Assembly: GCA_014381825.1 (NCBI GenBank)
Contig: JACNKX010000107.1
Location: 1-64,000, forward strand
Length of the DNA stretch: 64,000 nucleotides
Direction of reading: 5' to 3'
Source: Planctomycetota bacterium
GTDB taxonomy: Bacteria; Planctomycetota; Planctomycetia; Pirellulales; Pirellulaceae
The notes beneath the pieces were generated by a model. It saw only the letters and a program-made list of their open reading frames with translations. It searched no databases and was not told the origin of the DNA. The position numbers were made by a program, and so were the translations under genes. This document shows, piece by piece, positions 1-9,166 of this stretch. The first letter of the stretch is position 1. Every line of letters starts with the position of its first letter.

Positions 1-2
1 GC

Positions 3-110
3 ACCGCTGCCGATCCCGACCCGCCTGCGGAAGCTTGGTACAAGTACTATCGTGGGCGAGCGTCGAAGGAATACGAACTCGGCTTGCCGTTAAACGAAAG
101 TCCCGTGTAA
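3..110 (+). CDS. 3' end of a truncated upstream CDS (C-terminus ...AEAWYKYYRGRASKEYELGLPLNESPV)
   Basis: Frame 3 is open from the window edge to TAA at 108-110. The last codons overlap a ctcggcttgccgttaaacg motif that recurs elsewhere in the window. Confidence 0.5.
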   Translation, partial: TAADPDPPAEAWYKYYRGRASKEYELGLPLNESPV

Positions 111-141
111 TCTCTGGCTCACAATTGGCTGAGAACAAACC

Positions 142-990
142 ATGAACAGTCTGACACTCAACATACGAACCTCTGTGAGCCTTGCCGTCGTCCTCCTTTA
201 CGCGGCAGCGACCGGTGCCCAAACCGCGGACGAACGTACCACTCAAGAGAGCCCTGACGAACCATCCTTCGAACGACACGTCATTGATCAAGCGATCAAA
301 GACCTGAAAGTCTTCGCCGGCGAGCTAACCGAGCCGATGCACTCCCATATCGTCATGCGCTGGCCGAACAACGTGCGTGGAACGAAGGACGGTGCGACCG
401 TCCTGCTAACCCACGACGGTCGGCCACAGGCTGCATGCTGCGTTTACACTTGGCAGGGCCATGAGCTTCACTACGGATTCGGCTCCTTATCGACCAAACC
501 GGTGTCGGCTGAAGTCGACGGCGAAGTCGCGTGGCGTCCGAAAGACGCTGGCGTTGAATTCCGCGTGCTTCCCGACGCACCAGAGCCAGCCACAAAGGCG
601 GCCTCCCGGCTGCTGCAAATGCGTCAGTTGTCGCGCCGGTTCGGCTCCAAATGCATCGAAAGCAAGACGAAGTCTTACGAGCTGCGTCTGCTCTCGAAAC
701 CAATCTACCGTTATGACCTAGATGACTCGAGACGTTCCGCTGAACTTATCGACGGAGCCGTCTTTGCGTTCGCCCAAGGCACCGACCCCGAATCGCTGCT
801 GTTGATCGAAGCACGTCGAGCGGAGAGCGGACCACAATGGCAATACGCCACGGCGAAGCGGACGGTCGGCCAAATCGACATGGCGCTCGACCGCAAGCAG
901 GTCCACGTCCACAAGTGGGGCGGGTGGAACCCATTTCAGCCCGAAGCCATTTTCTCGACATTAAAACGACCGATCAAACGCGATGAGTGA
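142..990 (+). CDS. secreted tandem-array paralog, copy 1 (unknown family)
   Basis: ORF with signal peptide (LAVVLLYAAATGAQ). Shares RWPNNVRGTKDGAT, LLQMRQLSRRF and GTDPESLLLIEARR with the downstream copies. Confidence 0.85.
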   Translation: MNSLTLNIRTSVSLAVVLLYAAATGAQTADERTTQESPDEPSFERHVIDQAIKDLKVFAGELTEPMHSHIVMRWPNNVRGTKDGATVLLTHDGRPQAACCVYTWQGHELHYGFGSLSTKPVSAEVDGEVAWRPKDAGVEFRVLPDAPEPATKAASRLLQMRQLSRRFGSKCIESKTKSYELRLLSKPIYRYDLDDSRRSAELIDGAVFAFAQGTDPESLLLIEARRAESGPQWQYATAKRTVGQIDMALDRKQVHVHKWGGWNPFQPEAIFSTLKRPIKRDE

Positions 991-1042
991 AAGTCAGAAG
1001 GAAGTAGCCGATACACGCCTCCACGCGAGCAGAGTTAAAATA

Positions 1043-1852
1043 ATGAACTTTAATGTTACGACGCTGGCTGTAGTGATGCTTCTTTCTGGGGCCGCCTCCG
1101 CCGCTGAACCCGTGGTTACCGCCTTGCGAGAGGCTATCGATAAATCGATCGATTGGTATCAGCTCTTCCCCAGCGAGAACGATACGAAACCCATGAAGCC
1201 GATCGTGGCTTTGCGCTGGCCCAACAACATTCGAGGCTCGACAGATGGGGCGACTGTCGTCTGGGTCGACAAGGGGCGGGCGGAGGCAGTCGTAGCGATC
1301 TATCCGTGGGAAGAATTGTTCATCCACGAGTTTGATTCGCTTTCTCGTGGCACACTCGTTGCAAGAAGCGACGAAGAAGTTGTTTGGAATCCCAACAAGC
1401 CGGGGCTTCAGTTTCATCCGATCGACGACGTGCCTCCACCTGCCGAATCAGCTCTCGTCCGATTGCGGCAAATGAAGTCGCTCACGAAACATTTCAAGGC
1501 AACGCTGCTTGGTTGGGTTGCCGACAACAGCCAACGCGAAGAGCTTCGTATGATGACGCGTCCGATCTACCGCTACGAAATTGATAAGCCGGACAAAGTG
1601 CAAGACGGCGCAATTTTCGCCTACGCCACGGGTACCGACCCGGAGGTGTTGCTCGTAATCGAAGCGTTTGGCGACGCCGGTCGGTATGCATGGCAGTATG
1701 CTTTCGTGCGACGCAGCTCAGGAGGTCTCGAAGGTCGCATTCGCAATAAGATTGTTTGGGTGGCAGAAAAGTATCCACAGAAGAAGAATCGTCAAAGCAA
1801 CCACGTCGAGTTTTCGCGTCCCTTGGACGAAGTACTCGCGACGGAGAGGTAA
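1043..1852 (+). CDS. secreted tandem-array paralog, copy 2
   Basis: LRWPNNIRGSTDGATVVW, LRQMKSLTKHF, GTDPEVLLVIEA. Start taken at MNFNVTTLAVVMLLSGAASA, inside the ORF that begins at 983. Confidence 0.8.
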   Translation: MNFNVTTLAVVMLLSGAASAAEPVVTALREAIDKSIDWYQLFPSENDTKPMKPIVALRWPNNIRGSTDGATVVWVDKGRAEAVVAIYPWEELFIHEFDSLSRGTLVARSDEEVVWNPNKPGLQFHPIDDVPPPAESALVRLRQMKSLTKHFKATLLGWVADNSQREELRMMTRPIYRYEIDKPDKVQDGAIFAYATGTDPEVLLVIEAFGDAGRYAWQYAFVRRSSGGLEGRIRNKIVWVAEKYPQKKNRQSNHVEFSRPLDEVLATER

Positions 1853-1861
1853 GGCGACAGC

Positions 1862-2689
1862 ATGACCGTAATCGTACTCATCGCGACGATGCTGACAGCG
1901 CAGTCGTCGCCTGAACGTGAATCGGTAGAAACGGCTGAGGCGCGCGAGGCAATTGAGTTAGCGCGCGTGGAGGTAGCTACGTACGGCTTCTATCTCGGCG
2001 AGGCTAGAGAAACCAAGTTCCAACTGGGCCCGGAACCGATCCTGCGTTGGACTAATCATCTGCGGCGCCGCTTTTATGGAGACGTTTTCATCTGGACGTA
2101 CAACGGTCGCCCTGAAGCAGTCGCCACGATTACGAACTCCTATGGCGGCTATCACGCAATCGAGACTGAAACGCACTCGCTCTCGCTGTCGAAGTTCACT
2201 GCAACTCGCGGGGACCAACCGATGTGGCATCCGATGAGTGCGGGGATCGAGTTGGCGTCGGTTCCCGATGCGCCAGCCGTCGCCGATGCTGCGACGCGAA
2301 GACTACTGCAGATGCGGGGTATCGTACGGCAGTTCTCCGCTGTCTCTTCACCAGGCCCGCAGCAATTGCAACTGCGTTTGTTGTCACAACCTGTTTACCG
2401 CTACGCGAGCACGGTTCCGGACGTGATCGACGGCGCAATGTTTGTATTTGCAAACGGGACTGATCCAGAAATATTTCTGCTGCTCGAAGCGCGTCGAACG
2501 AGCGAGATAACATCCTGGCAATTCGCGATTGCACGATTCAACAGTCATGTCGCACTGCGCGTGGACTACGATGAACAAAGCGTTTGGGCGGTCCCACGTC
2601 TTCGCGGTGGAGTTCTCAAGAATCGGGATTCAACTTACTTTGCATTCCAGCGCCGTATCCCGGACACTAGTGAGAAGAAGAACGATTGA
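1862..2689 (+). CDS. secreted tandem-array paralog, copy 3
   Basis: LRWTNHLRRRFYGDVFIWTYNGRPEAV, LLQMRGIVRQF, GTDPEIFLLLEARR. Confidence 0.82.
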   Translation: MTVIVLIATMLTAQSSPERESVETAEAREAIELARVEVATYGFYLGEARETKFQLGPEPILRWTNHLRRRFYGDVFIWTYNGRPEAVATITNSYGGYHAIETETHSLSLSKFTATRGDQPMWHPMSAGIELASVPDAPAVADAATRRLLQMRGIVRQFSAVSSPGPQQLQLRLLSQPVYRYASTVPDVIDGAMFVFANGTDPEIFLLLEARRTSEITSWQFAIARFNSHVALRVDYDEQSVWAVPRLRGGVLKNRDSTYFAFQRRIPDTSEKKND

Positions 2690-2818
2690 TTCACGAATCA
2701 ACACACAAGAATGGCTCACTGGCTATGAACACAGCTTTGCGAGGCGTCATCGTAACGGATTGTTGCATCGGTGCGCCCGCTGAAGACGCGCGCAACCAAA
2801 ATGCTCGAGAAGTGACTG

Positions 2819-3721
2819 ATGATTAGAGCGTTAAGAACACAGTTGAAAACCACTCGACCACATGTTGGGAATGAATGTCTGCGAGGCATCCTATTAGTGG
2901 CGCTCTGGTTTGTTGTTACCGGCGCTGCAACAGCGCAGGAAGCGCAGACGACGCGGTCTGGCGGCGGTGCAGAGACACGCGATCGCCAAGCAATTGATCG
3001 GGCGATCAAAGACCTAAGGGTCTATCTCGATCGTGGAAAAACGAAGAGGCTTACGCCGCACACTGTGCTTCGTTGGCCCAATCCGGTGCGGGGTTGCATC
3101 GATGGTGCAACCGCGATCTGGACCTACCAAGGCCGCCCGCAACTTGTTTATTGCATCTGGACTGACGACCGACAACAGATCGGCTTGGCAGCGGGTCCAC
3201 TTTCTTTGGCTCGCCCTATCGCCGAGTTGAATGGCCACATGATCTGGCCCCCGGAACGTAAAGACAAGTTGCTGACCAGGTTTCGTGATATACCAAATGC
3301 CCCGCAACCAGCGAAGACTTCTCGCCAGCGACTGCTGCAAATGAAGCTGCTGGCCAAGCGATTCGAGGCGAAGGTCACGGATTCAAGTGATGCAGAAGTC
3401 TACCGGTTGTTGCCTACTCCCATCTATCGTTACGAGCTTCCAGCGGACAGCTCTAAGAAGAAGTACGTTGGTGAGTCAACGGTGTTGGACGGCAGTGTGT
3501 TCGCGTTCGTTCACGGCACGGACCCGGAGACTTTGCTGCTGATCGAAGCTCGCTCCACGAAAACTGGCTTCCGCTGGCAATTTGCGGCGGCAGCCAGAGG
3601 CGTGGCACTCGATCTTTCTCTGGATGATAAACGTGCTGCTTCGATACCATTTTGCCGAACCATGGTGCTGTGGCGGTATATGGTGCGCGACGGTGAGACT
3701 GTTTTAGAACCTGTGAATTAG
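2819..3721 (+). CDS. secreted tandem-array paralog, copy 4
   Basis: LRWPNPVRGCIDGATAIWTYQGRPQLV, LLQMKLLAKRF, GTDPETLLLIEARS. Confidence 0.82.
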   Translation: MIRALRTQLKTTRPHVGNECLRGILLVALWFVVTGAATAQEAQTTRSGGGAETRDRQAIDRAIKDLRVYLDRGKTKRLTPHTVLRWPNPVRGCIDGATAIWTYQGRPQLVYCIWTDDRQQIGLAAGPLSLARPIAELNGHMIWPPERKDKLLTRFRDIPNAPQPAKTSRQRLLQMKLLAKRFEAKVTDSSDAEVYRLLPTPIYRYELPADSSKKKYVGESTVLDGSVFAFVHGTDPETLLLIEARSTKTGFRWQFAAAARGVALDLSLDDKRAASIPFCRTMVLWRYMVRDGETVLEPVN

Positions 3722-3753
3722 TCATTGATCCTCGTATCAACGAAGTATTTTCC

Positions 3754-4014
3754 GTGAAATCAGAAACTGTTCGCAGCGTCCTTGTTCAAGGGACGAACCC
3801 AGAAGTGATGTTGCAGCTAGAGACGCGGCAAGCGGGTGCCTCACACCAATGGCACTACGCCCTCGCCCGCTTCAACAGCGTCGCGGTGCGAGCCTCGTAC
3901 CAGCAGCACGAGGTATGGAGCGTCCCCCAAGCCGCAACACCTTGGGAAAACCTTAAGGACCCGAGCAAACCATACTTCGTTTCGATTTGTGACCGGGGTG
4001 AGTTACCATGCTAG
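3754..4014 (+). pseudogene. C-terminal-only remnant of the tandem-array family (copy 5)
   Basis: Retains only GTNPEVMLQLETRQ...WHYALARFNSVAVRASYQQHEVWSVP; no N-terminal half. Confidence 0.65.
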
Positions 4015-4811
4015 ATGCGCTAGCGATCGCGATACTGTGCCTAGTGCCAGGGCAGGTCGAACGACCGGATGTGCCTGCCGAGAAAGTTGCTTTCGCCGAT
4101 TTGAGCGCTGACGAACGCCTCGAACTGCTAAAGAAAGAGGCGGCGAAGTATAGCCTCTTCGTTGACTCCGAAGACAGCGAAAAGCTGGTCCTCGCCGAGC
4201 CCGTACTTCGGTTTAACGACAACGTGTCCGGCGTTATAGATGCGGTGCAGTTACTTTGGCTTCGTGACAAACGACCGCAGGCAACAGCATCGTTCTGGCG
4301 GCGCAAGGACGGATTGATTGCACACGAATTTCAGTCCCTTTCGGAGAGTCGAGTCCTGGCAAAGCGTGACGACAAAGCGGTGTGGCATCCGCTGGCACCC
4401 GGCGTGGAGCCGAAACCGCTAGACGGCGCTCCGAATCCGGCGAACAGCGCTCCCGGTCGGTTGAGTCAGATGCGGGCCGCGGCTCGCCAATTCAGTGCGG
4501 CAGTCGTTAACCAATCGGGCAACCGTTCGCTTCGGCTGCTCTCGCAACCCGTCTCCTGTCACGGCGAGGAAAACGCTGCCGTCCTGGATGCGGGTTGGTT
4601 TGTCTTTGCGAAAGGGACGAACCCCGAACTCATGCTGCTGATCGAGGCACGCCGTGGTGACGATAACAGCTACGCTTGGCATTATTCGCCAGTGAGAATG
4701 ACAAGTGCGGCGTGCGAGTTGAAGCGAGATGACTCGGTCGTGTGGCGCGTCGAACGGAATCGAGGCGAATTGCCGGACGGGACTTACTTCAACATCTACG
4801 CTAGGGAATGA
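4008..4811 (+). CDS. secreted tandem-array paralog, copy 6
   Basis: LRFNDNVSGVIDAVQLLW, LSQMRAAARQF, GTNPELMLLIEARR, WHYSPVRM. Confidence 0.82.
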   Translation: MLDALAIAILCLVPGQVERPDVPAEKVAFADLSADERLELLKKEAAKYSLFVDSEDSEKLVLAEPVLRFNDNVSGVIDAVQLLWLRDKRPQATASFWRRKDGLIAHEFQSLSESRVLAKRDDKAVWHPLAPGVEPKPLDGAPNPANSAPGRLSQMRAAARQFSAAVVNQSGNRSLRLLSQPVSCHGEENAAVLDAGWFVFAKGTNPELMLLIEARRGDDNSYAWHYSPVRMTSAACELKRDDSVVWRVERNRGELPDGTYFNIYARE

Positions 4812-4829
4812 TGCGTTGCGTTCAAAGCG

Positions 4830-5060
4830 TACGGCGGCGGTGTACTCGACGGCGGCTTCTTCACCTTCGTCGTGGCGACCGACCTGGAGCTGATTCTACT
4901 GATCCAGGCTCAGCCAACCGGGAGTGGTCATCGCTGGCACTTCGCGGCAACACGCTTCACCAACGCGGCGCTGGAACTTCGTCACACCGGCACTCGCGTC
5001 TGGAATTGCCCAGCCGTGGATCCAACCGATAAAACGGGCCCGTACTTCTACGATCCATAG
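4830..5060 (+). pseudogene. C-terminal-only remnant of the tandem-array family (copy 7)
   Basis: Frame reads VLDGGFFTFVVATDLELILLIQAQ...WHFAATRFTNAALELRH...VWNCP, matching only the C-terminal part of the full copies. Confidence 0.6.
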
Positions 5061-5177
5061 GTGACCATTCGCAACAGCCTTATCGAACCGCCTCCCATAG
5101 AAACGAATTGAAAACTATTGCCTTGCTTGCACATCTGAGCAGCACGGTTTGCTCGACCGCCCAGAACAGTTTCATGA

Positions 5178-5216
5178 ATAATCCGGGATTATCCCACGGC
5201 AAGACAAAATGTCTTG
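5178..5216. promoter_or_regulatory. two small palindromes upstream of the BlaI-like gene (candidate autoregulatory operators)
   Basis: ATAATCC-G-GGATTAT at 5178-5192 and CAAGACA-AAA-TGTCTTG at 5200-5216, about 90-120 nt before the ATG at 5301. Confidence 0.45.
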
Positions 5217-5300
5217 AGTGCGAAGGTCAAATCTGATATTGTTAATTGTTCATATTTACAGAGGATGCAAGAGCATTCAGTTTCCTTTTAGGGATGATAC

Positions 5301-5702
5301 ATGCCACGTACACCACAAGATGTGACGGAAGCCGAGTTGGCGGTCTTGCAACAGATGTGGGACCAGGGTGCAGTGACGGTTCGACAGTTAACTGACGAGT
5401 TGTATCCCGATGGCGGAAGTTCGGAGTATGCCACGGTGCAGAAGCTCCTCGAGCGACTAGGGCGCAAGAATTACATTACACGCAATCGTGATGTGTGGCC
5501 GCACATGTTTGAGGCAACCGTCGGTCGCGACGAGTTGATCGGGCGCCGGCTCCAGACGACCGCCGATCAACTATGCGAAGGATCATTGCAGCCGTTGTTG
5601 ACAACCCTCGTGAGATCAGAAAAGTTATCGGCCAGAGACCGCAGGTCGCTTCGCGGGTTGCTCGACGAACTGGACAAGGAGGCCAAGCGCAGTCGCGGAT
5701 AG
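5301..5702 (+). CDS. BlaI/MecI/CopY-family transcriptional repressor
   Basis: Winged-helix pattern TEAELAVLQQMWDQGAVTVRQLTDELY...ATVQKLLERLGRKNYITR. Confidence 0.9.
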   Translation: MPRTPQDVTEAELAVLQQMWDQGAVTVRQLTDELYPDGGSSEYATVQKLLERLGRKNYITRNRDVWPHMFEATVGRDELIGRRLQTTADQLCEGSLQPLLTTLVRSEKLSARDRRSLRGLLDELDKEAKRSRG

Positions 5703-5788
5703 TTACTCATTGATGCCTCCGGTGTGGGGAGCGTGTTGGCGATTCAAGGCAAGCGTCTGCTGACCAATCTCCCGCTGGTGTTGGGGCA

Positions 5789-8014
5789 ATGTTAGACGAG
5801 GAACGAATCATGTACTCCCTCGTAGAAATCGCAATTCTGAACGCCATCGCCGCTGGTGCGATGGCGCTTGTCGTCTTGTTTATAAGCCGCTGGTCGCGAC
5901 GTCCTGCTCTCGTCCACGCGCTATGGGTACTCGTTCTTTTCAAACTCGTCACACCCCCGGTCGTCGAGGTTCCCGTTGGATTGAAATTGGAGCGTCTCGC
6001 TTCGCTCACGGAGAGTCACGACCAGGAACAGTTACAACCGCCAGATGTTCCTACGCGATTGACGAATGAACATTTCCCTGCCGTAGCTGAAGTCACCGCG
6101 ACTTCAGACGTTCTAGAGCGATCGTCCGAACTCTTGGCGAGTTCGGCTATGCGTAAATCCTCAACTGTTGTTCGACCAACACCTACGGCCTCGGTTGCTC
6201 CTGTTGCATCACCTGTAATGTCGAAGGCCTTTCGCAGTTGGATTGCGATGTGTATTCCGTTGGTCTTGGGGCTGTGGGCGGTCGGTACGGTGGCGTGGTT
6301 CGTCATTCAGACTTGGAGAATCATATTCTTTGCGCGGCTTGCTTCGACTGCGCGGCTAGCGTGCGACGATTTACAACACCAGGCGAGACAAATCGCCAGT
6401 TCAATCGGGATCCGACACGTTCCAAGGGTTTGGTTATTGGATGCAACGATGTCGCCGGTACTCTGGTCGATGGGGTCCCGTGCAAGAATAATCTTTCCGG
6501 CGGATTTGCTCGATCGAGTTGATAGAGACGCTTGCGCAACGCTCCTGACTCATGAATTGGCCCATTATCGTCGCGGCGATCATTGGGTGCGTCTGCTCGA
6601 ATTCGTCGTTACGGGTTTGTTTTGGTGGCATCCGGCGGTTTGGATCGCGCGGCGCGAGATTGAGGTAACCGAAGAACATTGCTGTGATGCGTGGGTCGTC
6701 GCGCAATTTCCGAGTGAGCCGCGTCGCTACGCCGAAGCACTGCTCGATACCATCGATTTTCTTTCAGAAGATCGACCGCGCGTCGCGCCGGTAGCGACGG
6801 GCCTCGGCCAAGTTCCGTTTTTGCGAGAGCGAATTCGTCTGATAATGTCCGGCGTCGCTCCAAAGTCGATGTCCGGCACAACGCGACTTGTCGTGTTAGC
6901 GATCGCGGCCTTGCTGTTGCCACTTGGCCCAGAACTTTTCGACGGAGCCATCCGCCGCGCCGATGCAGCTCTAGAGCCCCTTGACGTAAATGTCATCGGC
7001 GACATTAGCTTAACGACACTACCCGCCGAAGCGAAGCCCGCAGCGACGCACCTCGTCGCAGGCGATGATACGAGCGTCGATATCACATCCGCTAAACGAT
7101 TGATCGACAGTCTGAAAGACGACGTCATCGACGCGACTACCAAGGAAGTCGCCGCTTGGGCGATCGTGAACTCCCCGGACGGTCGGTTCCAGGCTGTCGC
7201 CAAGGCTGACGGTGGGCTGTTCTTAAGCGACACATACCGCCGGCGGTCATTTGATCTCACTGAGTATCAAGTTTCGTCGATTGCGTTCGTACCGCACCGA
7301 GATCTGCTCGCGGCAGGTGGATCAGACTCGTCCGTCTACCTTTTCGATTGCGCCAGCGGTGAACCAGTGTTGACCTTTACCGGACACGAATCCGCGATCG
7401 GATCTGTCGCCGTTTCGCTCGATGGTGAATACGTCGTGTCAGGCAGTCGCGATGGTATGGTGAAGTTGTGGGACATCGATTACGAAAGAGAAGTTCCGAG
7501 CCGCATCCCGAGGCATACAAGTGCGATCAACTGCGTTCGGTTCTCTCCAGATGGCCGCCTGCTCGCGATCGCGAGCGGCGATTGGCTGACCTCCGAAGAA
7601 GGGACCGTCGTCATCTGGGACCGACGAGGCGGAACGACGAAACAACAGCTCGACGCTTCGTCCCCGGTCGGAGCGATCGCGTTTGGAACGGATCAATTAA
7701 TCACTGCGGAATGGAACGGCCAATCGACGACTTGGGATCTAAGCTCCGGTACGGCCGCCGCTTCCGCAATGATCAGCAAAGATACGGTCTCGGCAGCCTC
7801 GTTCGCAGCCGATGCTCAATCGATGTTGCTTGCAGCGGTCGACGGCGAACTGCCGTTGGCGACGACGCCCGTTTGGTTCCAACGCATGGATCGTGATCGA
7901 GACGGGCAATTGGCCTGGAACGAATTCCAAGGTCCGCGAGGCATCTTCCGCAAGTTGGACGCGGACGCCGACGAGATCGTATCGCAAGATGAAGTCAGCT
8001 CGACTATCCAGTGA
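5789..8014 (+). CDS. M56 (BlaR1-like) metallopeptidase fused to a WD40-type propeller and C-terminal EF-hands
   Basis: N-terminal TM segments; LLTHELAHYRRGDHW (HExxH) and EVTEEHCCDAW; WD-like repeats (FTGHESAIGSVAVSLDGEYVVSGSRDGMVKLWDID); C-terminal DRDRDGQLAWNEF and DADADEIVSQDEV. The start could be 5810. Confidence 0.9.
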   Translation: MLDEERIMYSLVEIAILNAIAAGAMALVVLFISRWSRRPALVHALWVLVLFKLVTPPVVEVPVGLKLERLASLTESHDQEQLQPPDVPTRLTNEHFPAVAEVTATSDVLERSSELLASSAMRKSSTVVRPTPTASVAPVASPVMSKAFRSWIAMCIPLVLGLWAVGTVAWFVIQTWRIIFFARLASTARLACDDLQHQARQIASSIGIRHVPRVWLLDATMSPVLWSMGSRARIIFPADLLDRVDRDACATLLTHELAHYRRGDHWVRLLEFVVTGLFWWHPAVWIARREIEVTEEHCCDAWVVAQFPSEPRRYAEALLDTIDFLSEDRPRVAPVATGLGQVPFLRERIRLIMSGVAPKSMSGTTRLVVLAIAALLLPLGPELFDGAIRRADAALEPLDVNVIGDISLTTLPAEAKPAATHLVAGDDTSVDITSAKRLIDSLKDDVIDATTKEVAAWAIVNSPDGRFQAVAKADGGLFLSDTYRRRSFDLTEYQVSSIAFVPHRDLLAAGGSDSSVYLFDCASGEPVLTFTGHESAIGSVAVSLDGEYVVSGSRDGMVKLWDIDYEREVPSRIPRHTSAINCVRFSPDGRLLAIASGDWLTSEEGTVVIWDRRGGTTKQQLDASSPVGAIAFGTDQLITAEWNGQSTTWDLSSGTAAASAMISKDTVSAASFAADAQSMLLAAVDGELPLATTPVWFQRMDRDRDGQLAWNEFQGPRGIFRKLDADADEIVSQDEVSSTIQ

Positions 8015-8070
8015 TTGCCAACACGCCCTCGTCACTTAACAGGTCACCTCGAAAGGAGTCCTTGAGCCTA

Positions 8071-9093
8071 ATGTACTTGCGCTGCCCTTCGTCGAACTCT
8101 TTGGTCCCTTGTCTCGTCGCGTTCATATTGACGTGCGGTAGCGCCGCGGTCGGGCTGACTCAGAAAGTGCAGGCTGCCGATGATGCTGCGGAAAGATTGT
8201 CGGGATCGAAGTGGGCTCTGGTCATCTGCGGCATTCCTGGTGATGAAGAACACCACAAGTTGTTCTCCGAAACGATCGAAAGCCTACACGAGTCGCTGAT
8301 GAAACAGCTTGGATTTACGGATGCCAATATTCGCATTCAGTTTGGTGCCGACGCAATCGAGGAAGACGGCCCCGCGGTTTCGGCAGCCCGCGGCAAGGCG
8401 ACTCGCAGCGAGCTGACTGCAGAAATTGAAAGCTTGCGCAAAGAATTGCAGCCAACCGACGCGCTGTGGGTGTTTGTACTCGGACACGCGCATTACGACG
8501 GAAGCAAGTCGTATCTGAATCTCCCCGGAGCTGGCTCTGGCGAATCGGACATCCACCAAGACGACTTCGGCAAGCTGTTTCAAGATCTGTCAGCGGCACA
8601 ACAAGTCTTCTTCGTCACAACGCCAGTCAGTGGATTTTTCACTAGACCGTTATCCGCCAAGGGGCGCGTCGTCGTAACGGCAACTGAAGCGGATCGCGAA
8701 GTCAACGAAACACTGTTCCACGCAGCATTGATGGAGACGCTTGCGGACCCGCCGGCGAAGAAGGATTTCGACATCGATGGCGACGGCAAGATCAGCTTGT
8801 TTGATCTTTATATCAACATTACGCAAAACGTCGCGCGGCGATACGGGGCTGAGAACTTACTCTCGACCGAACACGGCCAACTCGACGACAACGGCGACGG
8901 GCGCGGCACCGAGTTGCAGCTTGACTACCTGACCGAAGAGGAAGGCGGTCGAGCGACGGAGGACTCGAAGGCTCCCAAGATCCGCCCAAATTCCGACGGA
9001 TATCTCGCCAAACAGATTGTCCTACCAATCGTCTTCCCCGAACCAGTCCCGGCCGAGCCGACGGACACGCCCGAGCCACCGCCGGAGGAATGA
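8071..9093 (+). CDS. secreted caspase/C13-like domain protein with EF-hand-type Ca-binding motif; catalytic Cys apparently absent
   Basis: WALVICGIPGDEEHHKLF, LWVFVLGHAHYDGSKSYLNLPG (His region), QQVFFVTTPVSGFF (nucleophile region without Cys), DIDGDGKISLFDLYI. Start at MYLRCPSS, inside the ORF that begins at 8011. Confidence 0.65.
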   Translation: MYLRCPSSNSLVPCLVAFILTCGSAAVGLTQKVQAADDAAERLSGSKWALVICGIPGDEEHHKLFSETIESLHESLMKQLGFTDANIRIQFGADAIEEDGPAVSAARGKATRSELTAEIESLRKELQPTDALWVFVLGHAHYDGSKSYLNLPGAGSGESDIHQDDFGKLFQDLSAAQQVFFVTTPVSGFFTRPLSAKGRVVVTATEADREVNETLFHAALMETLADPPAKKDFDIDGDGKISLFDLYINITQNVARRYGAENLLSTEHGQLDDNGDGRGTELQLDYLTEEEGGRATEDSKAPKIRPNSDGYLAKQIVLPIVFPEPVPAEPTDTPEPPPEE

Positions 9094-9166
9094 ACGGCGA
9101 AATGTCAAACAGCTACCGAACGCCGAATCGCAGCGAGAGACCCGTCCGTCACTTAGGAATATACTC

